Below, one piece after another: positions 50,101 through 59,100 of a stretch of 64,000 nucleotides of DNA. How positions within the stretch are numbered: the stretch's first letter is position 1; each line of letters opens with the position of its first letter. Origin of the DNA: Heliocidaris erythrogramma (taxonomy: Eukaryota > Echinodermata > Echinoidea > Camarodonta > Echinometridae); assembly GCA_025617745.1 (NCBI GenBank), contig CM046856.1:49356873-49420872 (forward strand), read 5' to 3'. The notes below the pieces were generated by a model, which worked only from the letters and a program-made list of their open reading frames with translations, was not told the DNA's origin and ran no database searches. The translations under genes were made by a program, and so were the position numbers.

Positions 50101-53100
50101 GTCTGGTCGCAAACATCCGTTCTTTGTCCGATCCGATTCTACCACCTTCCTAGGTTGCCCACCACCTGATCCCATTGAGACTCCTCTTTCGGAAGCTCTA
50201 CCCCTGGCTGATAGACCTCACCTGCTGCAGCCAAGTGCCACCAAAGAACAGCTGTTTGGAATGCCTCAGAACCCAGTCCTTCCTTCAGACTCAGATGTAG
50301 CTCTCGGTAAGGTCATGTGCAGAATTATGGGTTACATGTATATCAGTTAATGCCCTTCTGGATCTAAGCATATATGTTCTGTGTCATATGTTTGGTGTTA
50401 GCTTTTGTTTTATTTTCTAATTTTTTTTGGTCAGGAGCAAGAAATTAATCTCAGTTTGTAGCTTTAATATCTTGCTTTGAAATGCCTTCTACCAGTCATG
50501 GGAGATTATGGTATCAATGAGAAGTTCAGGTTTTCACAATACAGTGCACCAATCTCACTGTTTTGCATTCTGTCATTGATATGCACCTGATCCATGGTCA
50601 CAACCAGTCTGTGACAGTGCACCAGTCTTTAGGGTTTACTTTGTACCAGACTTACCATTTAGTTTGCTTTCCTTTTTATGTCCTTTATTGATATGTCACA
50701 GCCAATATGTGACAGTGCACCAGTCTTCCAGCAATACTTTGTGCCAGTGGTATAATTTTTCTTAATTCCATTTTTAAGTGATTGATGCGTAGGTCACGAC
50801 TAATCTGTGATAGTGCATCAGTCTTCCAGCAATACTTTGTACCAGTCTTAACATATAGCTTACTTAACATTTTGTCATCCTTGATACATAGGTCACAACC
50901 AATCTGTGACAGTACACCAGTCTTTCCTGGAGATCCTCCCCACCCAGATGAGCGTGTCTCAGCGTCAGGTAATGGGTCAGCCAGGGATGGATGATGACCA
51001 GGAGGAAGAGGAGGAAGAAGAAGAAGCAGAGGAGATGGAGGATGGAACAGCCACTGGACCATCAGTCCAGCAGGCTCCTGCTGAAGAGGAGAGATCAGAA
51101 ACCCAGGAATCATCCTCAGTAACATCAGGTAAGTTGGTGATCTGACACATACTTTGGCGACATTTGCTCTGGGCTTTAGTTCATCAAAGGTATAGGGTTA
51201 AGATATCGATTGGGTTTGAAGGTAGAAACTTTGTTAGTGTTAGATATTGACCTCCTTGGAATTGTCACCAGAGCATGTGTCGTAGAAGAGGTTAGATATT
51301 CATCCAAGATGCCCACCTTGACTCCATGAAGGTGGGAATCATTGTGACATGCATTATTGTTATTTACATGTATAATGAAATGATGCAATATCATGTTAAA
51401 GCATAGAGACACCCATAGATGTAAACATGAAGTGACATATTTCTCCCATGTAGTGAAATATTTTGGTAATTATGGCAATTTATCTTCATGTTTTTAACAT
51501 CTATTTGAAAAATACACATGTACTTGTAAGTCTCTAAAATAAACAAAAGAAAGCATATATTTATCTTATAAGCCAATAGAATGATAATTATTGTGCTTGA
51601 ATTTTCCAACCTCTGTAACAGGTGCAGTTTCAGCAGCCACAGGATCAACGCTGCCAGTCAGCCAAAGCTTGGGAGAAAGCAGTGACTTGTATCAGCCCTC
51701 TGTATCATCGTTCTCATCTAGCAGCTTCTCAGGTCCATCTGATTACAGTCAATCAGGTCCAGGATCGGCACCAAAGACCACCTCCCAAGATCAACCTCGG
51801 AACTTGAGTGGAGTCCTCCATGGCTCTTCTGCTCCTGGTGGCCCTGGACCTTCGCATGGAGGTGATGGCGAAGGTGGAGATCCAGGACCAAGTGGTATAG
51901 ATGTTGCTGGTAGCAGTGGTAGTCAGGCATCTTCAGCAGGACCTTCTGGTGTTGCCACTGCAGCAGGTGCTTCTGCAACAGTTGTAAGTGTGATCCGCAC
52001 AACCGGTTCAGTGGATAAATCTGCAGCAGACCCTCAAGCCCATAGCTCAGGAAGTAGGGAACCGTTGGTCAATCAACCAGGTCCGGTGAGGGTTTCCGAG
52101 ATACCCCTCCCACCAGACCCTCTTAGAGACAACAGTGAAGATCTATCTGGTCCTAGCAGGAACGTTAATCTTGGGGCTCTCTTCCATGTAGGAGGAGAAG
52201 AGGCTGTACAAGCTAGCCCAATGAACCTCTCTGAATCGGCCAATAGCGGACCAGCTGTTGAACCTTCACCCGTAGAGTTGTCCAATCATGAGACAGGAGA
52301 ACGTAGTCGTCCGACATCAGCTACAAGAGACCTTGATGGAGCTGATCCTGAAGATGGAGGAAGAAGGAAAGCTCCTGGAAGAGGTGGACCAACCACCATT
52401 ACTGTTGATCGAGCTGATATACAACCTGTTAGTGACATTGATCAAGTTATCAGACTCACAAGGTACAGACATACTACATGTGTATGCATTTACATATACT
52501 TGTAACTAGTAACTAGTGCTGTAATGAAACGTTTAACCGTCCGAAAACCCCCTGAAGGTCACCAAAAACGTTAATTTTCATTTTTGTGTGACCGGATGAA
52601 CCATCAAAATTTTGAAAATGTGGGACTGATAGAAATGTAACAAACCTGGGAAGAAAATGTGCTAAAATTGCACATTTTGCACTTATGAAATCGCCGAGTG
52701 GTAGGCCCTACCCTAAAAGTGGACTTTGAAACAACTTTCAGTAATCACAAAGTGGATTTTTACATTTAAAAAGTCTATTCATACCTTTAATATCTTTATT
52801 TTCATGATGTTTTCTGAATGGAAAACCTGGAAGTCCTGCAGGCACAGTCTTGCAATCGCGATAGCATGAATGTGACAAATTTTTGATTTTTCATCGTGGA
52901 AACATCGTGAACATCAATATTTTGAAGATAAGAACAGTTTTAAATGTACAATTCCATTTTTAATGAGTGAAAGTCGTTCCAACTTTTCTTTTTAGGATAC
53001 TATTACGAGATTTTCTCACTGCAAAATGTGTTTTTAAGCACATTTTCGCCAAAGGTTTTTAACTTGTTAACTTCAGTCCCATATGTTCAAAATTTTGTAG

Positions 53101-56100
53101 TAGTTCTAGATCTAGATTTTTTTTCGGTTTAAACGATAACCGCCCGGTTTTTAACAGCCGTTAAATGGAAATCAAAATAAACGAGATATTACAGCACTAC
53201 TTGTAATCTAGTATAATGGTATTGGTTTTTTTTTTTTTTTTTTTTTTGCCTATTTAACTCTGTCAAAGAATATAGGGTTTTGTTAGGTATAGGGTTTGGT
53301 CCAGGATTGAAGTTAAGAATTCACTTAGTGTACAAAATTACCATGGAGCAATTGCCACCGTTCAGCCGCGGTGCAAGCTGTTTTTGCACTTTATTCTCTC
53401 GCATGTGGTGTAGTTTTTGAACTTTTGAATCAAACCTTAGTGTGCCAAATCACAAAATGTAAAACTCAATTGCATTCTCAACTCTTAATTCCATATCTGT
53501 ATTCTTTCAGACCATTGTCTCCTCTGCTGTCAGCTGACATGTTACTTGGTAGATGGCGTCTGTGTCTAGAGCTCTTTGGCCATGTCTTCTTGGAAGATGT
53601 TGGTGCAGAGCCCGGATCAGTCCTCAGTGAGCTGGGAGGGTTTGAAGTGAAGGAATCACGTTTCAGAAGGGAGATGGAGAAACTCAGGAACAACCACACA
53701 TCTAAGGATCTTACTCTAGAGGTAGGTCTATGAATGTATGGAGTAAACTAGAGTACCTATATATATAGAGTAGCGACATGGACGTCTGACTTTTCGGGAA
53801 ACAAAATGGCGTTTGAATTCTTTCTATTGAGAACACCCAGGTGCTCATCGGAATTGAATAGAAATGTTGCATAGTAGAGGAAACAAAAATGGCGTTCAAA
53901 TCATGAGTTGTCGCTGCTCTCTTTATGTAGGTACTCTAGAGTAAACTAGCCATCTATAACTTTGTATATTTACAATCATAATTGAATTATGTGTTAGGTT
54001 TTAAGCTGGAATGAAGGACAACAGTGAAAAGCCACATCTCAGTGGTCAAATAGTTTCAAGATCTTCATTGCTATCACAGGGTTTGCATGGTAAAATGTAT
54101 ATCACCCCTTTTCCTGTTTGAATACTATCTCATAGACTTCAATTTAAGGCATGTTCAATATAGCATGTTATGTTTCTGAGAGGTTATATTGTGAATAATA
54201 ATGTTGCTTCAGTCTGTAGAGTTGTTTGAAAATGATTTGAATGGTTTACCATGCATAATAACGTCACAGGTTTTTAAACTGTCCCACCTCCAAACATTTC
54301 TTTCTAGGCGATGCTGGGGCATAGTTGACTTAGCATTTGAAAACCTGTGACGCTATTGTGAGCTTGCCCATCTAGTTTCAGAAAGTTGATGCATCATGAG
54401 TGAGCTGTATTGTTGGATGTTGTTTGATATTTCTTCATTTCAAATCAATCATGATGCTTATCTTCAGGTGGAGCGCTCTCGTGACCTACTGATCCAGCAG
54501 ACTATGCGCCAGCTGAACACCCACTTCAATCGTCGGAGCAGCAGCAACTTGGCTGGTCTACCGCTCGCTGTACATCGGGTGAAAGTGACCTTCAAGGATG
54601 AGCCAGGTGAAGGCAGTGGGGTGGCAAGGAGCTTCTATACAGCCATTGCTGAAGCACTGATGTCTCCTGAGAGACTACCCAATCTAGATGATTGCCAGGG
54701 TTCTAACAAGGGACCACAGTACAGTAAGTGGCTTGGAATTGATGTATGCGAGTTGTTCTGTTGTTAAGAGGCCATACTGAATTATTTTGGGAGTACTTTG
54801 TATTTTGTAGAGATGTTGTGTTCTGTAGAGGTGTTGTAGTCTAATGTTGCGGATCAAACTACTTCATTTTTCGAGCAATGCTCATGAAATTCGGCACACA
54901 CATTGGTCTTGTGGGAATCAACGGCATATTATGGCAATAAATCAGTGGGAAATCTTGCGGCTTGAACTACTTCCTCATTTTTCGAGCAATGCTCATGAAA
55001 TTTGGCACACACAATTTGCCTCTATCCTCACCAGGTCTTATTCAGAGGCTTCGCAGCAGGGAGAGAGAAAGAGAACGTCAGCGTCGGTCTGAGCTACGAA
55101 CAGGGAGTGGACGCATGGCGCAGAGTTTGGATCGTGACAGGAACACCCTGTCCTACGATGCAAGGCCATTCTATCCTCGTGATAGTGCCAATTCTGATGA
55201 CCGCAGTGCAGACTATGAACCCCTTCCACCATCCAAGCAGGCTCTCGGTGAAAGACTCTTCCCAAGGGTGTATGCTCTACAGCCAGTAAGTATCCTCGAG
55301 ATCCATTTGGAAAAGAAGGATTGTACCACTTATTTTTTAAATACAAACAAAATGAAATGCTCCTGAATGGATTTGCTGATATGGGTCTTTGTTTTTGTAT
55401 GCTAGTCTTGTCCATTTCCAGTACTTTTATCTACGGTATCTGTGCTTATATCTCTGCTTCATTTTATTTCTATCTAAAGTGTTCCGCAGATATCATTCAT
55501 TGGATCTATCTTACAGTGTAATTTTTGTTTGTTAGTTCAAGTCTTTGATAATTTTAGTTTACGACTTGTATTTATTAGGGTGGACTCTGTAATATCTGGT
55601 TTAACTAAGCCCACTGCTTTGTGGAACGCCAAGTGTCAAGCTCTTTATTCTGTAACAAATTGATAAACGAAATGAATCCAGTCTTAAAATGAAAGTTGGC
55701 AGTTGATTTAATGTTGACATGACTTTTGTTTGTTCATTTTAGTTACATATTAATGGTAAGTTTTACAGGATGAGAAGGTTGACAATTGCTGCTCCATAAA
55801 TCAGACTAAATGAACACACTTCACATGGACTAAAGTTAGTAAGCTTTTATGATACCGGCTTTTGTCTCTATGAGAACCCAAGACTGCACTACCTTTTAAC
55901 AGTGATGTAGAGCATTGTCTACCTGTGACCTCCATTCAAGCAGGCCTAATACTAAATGTGTTTTCTTCCTTGTAGTCTCTGGCTAGTATGATCACTGGGA
56001 TGTTATTAGAGCTACCGCCAGCCAGACTGCTGCTGCTACTTGCCAGTGAGGAGTCACTCAGAGAACGAGTGGAGGAGGCTGTGGATATCATCCTCTCTCG

Positions 56101-59100
56101 TGGAAGGTAAGAACTTGATTTATCATCTGTCAGGTTTTTTTTCTGGATTTGAAAATACCATTAGTTTCTGTTGCTCTTTTGGTCTACTGGATTATTTCCA
56201 GATAGGTATGCACGTTTCAGTAGAAACACACCAGATACTGTCACCGTTACGGATCATCATACCTGTGTTCAGAGGTGGATTTTTCCGGGTACGCTTGCTC
56301 TCTCAGCTCAGAAGAAATAATTCCATTAACGATAAACACCCACTTTTCAGACGTCCATCGCACACAGTAAATTTTTTTTTTCTTTTCTTTTCAATTCTGT
56401 GAGCTGCTCGGATAAACGGATTATTGTGCTTCATTAGATGCAGACTCATCACATGCCAATAGGCATTGGTGCTGAAATTTTATTCCTGGTAGACCAATTT
56501 CATTACTTTCCGGGTCTCCAGTAGAAATACCCTGAGTGTATTCAATTCACCATCCTAGATGCATGCCAGATTAATTCCTTTTCCCTGCTACTTCACAGCC
56601 GTGACGACCCTACAGACAGCAGCCGTCTAGACCTTGATATCTTTGGTCTTGGTGAGAGAGAGAAGAGCAAGAACGATGGCAGCGGATCAACATCATCCAC
56701 CATGGCGATAGAGACTGAGGACTGCGACGATGCTGATCGCGATGCCGAGGCGCTGTTCTTTCAGCCGGGCAAGAGAGGCTTCTACTCTCCCAGACCTGGC
56801 AAGAACTCTGGAGAGAGACTCAACGTCTTCAGGAATGTTGGCAGGTAAATCACCTTTTCTTCTTGATCAAGTTTAGTTTTCAATAACTCTTTGGCAAGTC
56901 CTTTGTTCCCTAGCCTTACACTACACAGTAGGTACTTTAATAGGTCGATAGTTTGTCAGCCATAGCTACCATATGGCCTATCTCTGTATCATTTTGGGAC
57001 TCTTGATGCAGTACACCCAGGAGCCTAATCAGTCTAGACATTATTAATATGCAGGAGTGAGTGTTCTTGTCGATAAATGCAAATAAAATCTTAATATTGA
57101 ATGTATTATATTGCCTGTTGAGAGCCAGAAGGGAGTCCATTCTACAGACTATACTCTAGCTACACATGTACATGTATAGTATGTTACTCTCATCACTTGT
57201 ATTTGTTCTTATCTAACAGGATTTTGGGCTTCTGCTTGCTTCAGAATGAGTTGTGTCCGTTGACCCTCAACCGACATGTCATCAAGTTTCTCCTCGGAAG
57301 AAAGGTCGGTTCAAAGATCATGTGGTGGCCTTTTGTATTTTTGTGTATAATCTAAAGCCACCTATGTAGTAATATTTTCAAAAAAGTAATTAAAATTTAG
57401 GTTATCAATTTGCAACATTTGTTCAGTGTTAACAGTAATGTGAACCATACAGTGAAAAAAAAGTACATACAGTCAAACCTGTCTATAGCGGCCACCGAAG
57501 GGAAACGGAAAAAGTGGCCGCTATAGACAGGTGGCCGCTATAGACAGGTCGGCGGCCATTTTTATTTATTTGCACATACACTGTTACACGCAACAAAGTT
57601 AGTGTACATGCATCCATATATATCACTTAGGCCTACTTTGACTTAGGAAAACAAGCTATAGATCAACAGATTTGACGTATAACATGTCATATGATATATA
57701 AATGCTAAAATAATATGCTTTGTTGTCAATAAATGAGAAAAACAATAGATATACGAGCAATCTGTGTAAAATGAATTTTCCCTCAAATTACCACGTACGT
57801 ACCACCCGCGGTAGACTGCTGTTCTTGATTTTTAGTCTAAAAACGATGTCTAATCATGCTTTTGCTTCCTGTCAAAAAATTACAATAATAAGTTTATCTT
57901 TTGAATAAAATCGTGCAATCAATTTTCACTCAATAAATATTTGCCTTTTGAATGGTTTAAAAGAAGTTTTAACTGTTTTTGAGAACAGGCGATAGAAGGT
58001 GCTCGCTTGTATTCGTCGAAAGTGCGAACGTCGACAATGGCCTGGATCGCCGGTGGATCACGATCCGAGTCGAGTTTTCACGTCTTTTTTCAGCAGGACA
58101 ATCTCTCGTACATGAAATCGTTATTATTGATCTTTAAAAAAAATAATACTTGGGTAGTCTTTTATTATTTTCACTTTCTAAAAAAAAAATCACTCCTTTA
58201 TTATTTTTTTCAAAAGTTTTAACGCTTTAAATTCTTTTTTTTATAATCTTTTAAAAATAAAAAATTATATTGAAGTGTACGAGCCTGTGCTATTGCGCAA
58301 TGGCGATCAATATCAATGCAATGCCATGCCGACCGCGATAGCTTAGGAGAACAATACAACTAAAGTGCAGGGGATTGCAGCTGGATGGTGCGAAGATTAC
58401 GTAAACGAACAATACTAGTGCTTAATTCTTACTAAAAAGACTTTTAATCTCTAATTAGTCGGCAATGTGGTGAAACTATTAGATCTTCATGGCCATTGTA
58501 GAATCTATTCACGACGTTTGTGTGAGAGTGTGACTGAGCTAGGACTCGGTAAACACATATCGCGCCTATGGCAAAAACTACTTTTTTGTGCATGAAGCTA
58601 CGGCTCGACTCGATATTAGTGGCCGCTATACGTGGTCAGATATTGTCCGAGGGTGGGTGGCCGCTGGCCGCGTTAGGCAGGTGACCGCTATATGCAGGGT
58701 CTACAACACAGTAATTTCCTGCGGGGGATTTTTTTGTGGCCGCTATAAGCAGGTGGCCGCTATAGACAGGTGGCCGCTAAGACAGGTTTGACTGTAGTAA
58801 AATAGATATTACCGGTACACTGGCGCAGTGAGCCAATTAGCCATGGAAAGCTCTATGAGAGCTCTAGAAAACTAGAGAAGAGTTCTGGTAAAAATTACAA
58901 AGTACACAGAAATTTGTCCACTGAATTCTTCTTTCTGTATAGCAAACCCATAGGTACTTTGTACTGGAACTATATTGTGTGTATTTGAGCCTGCAAGGAA
59001 ATTACGACAATTTTCAAAAAGACAGACCTAGAAAAAATGCTATTTTGGTTACGAATATGCAAAACTACATGTACCAAAGTTTGCATTTAATTTGTGCAGT

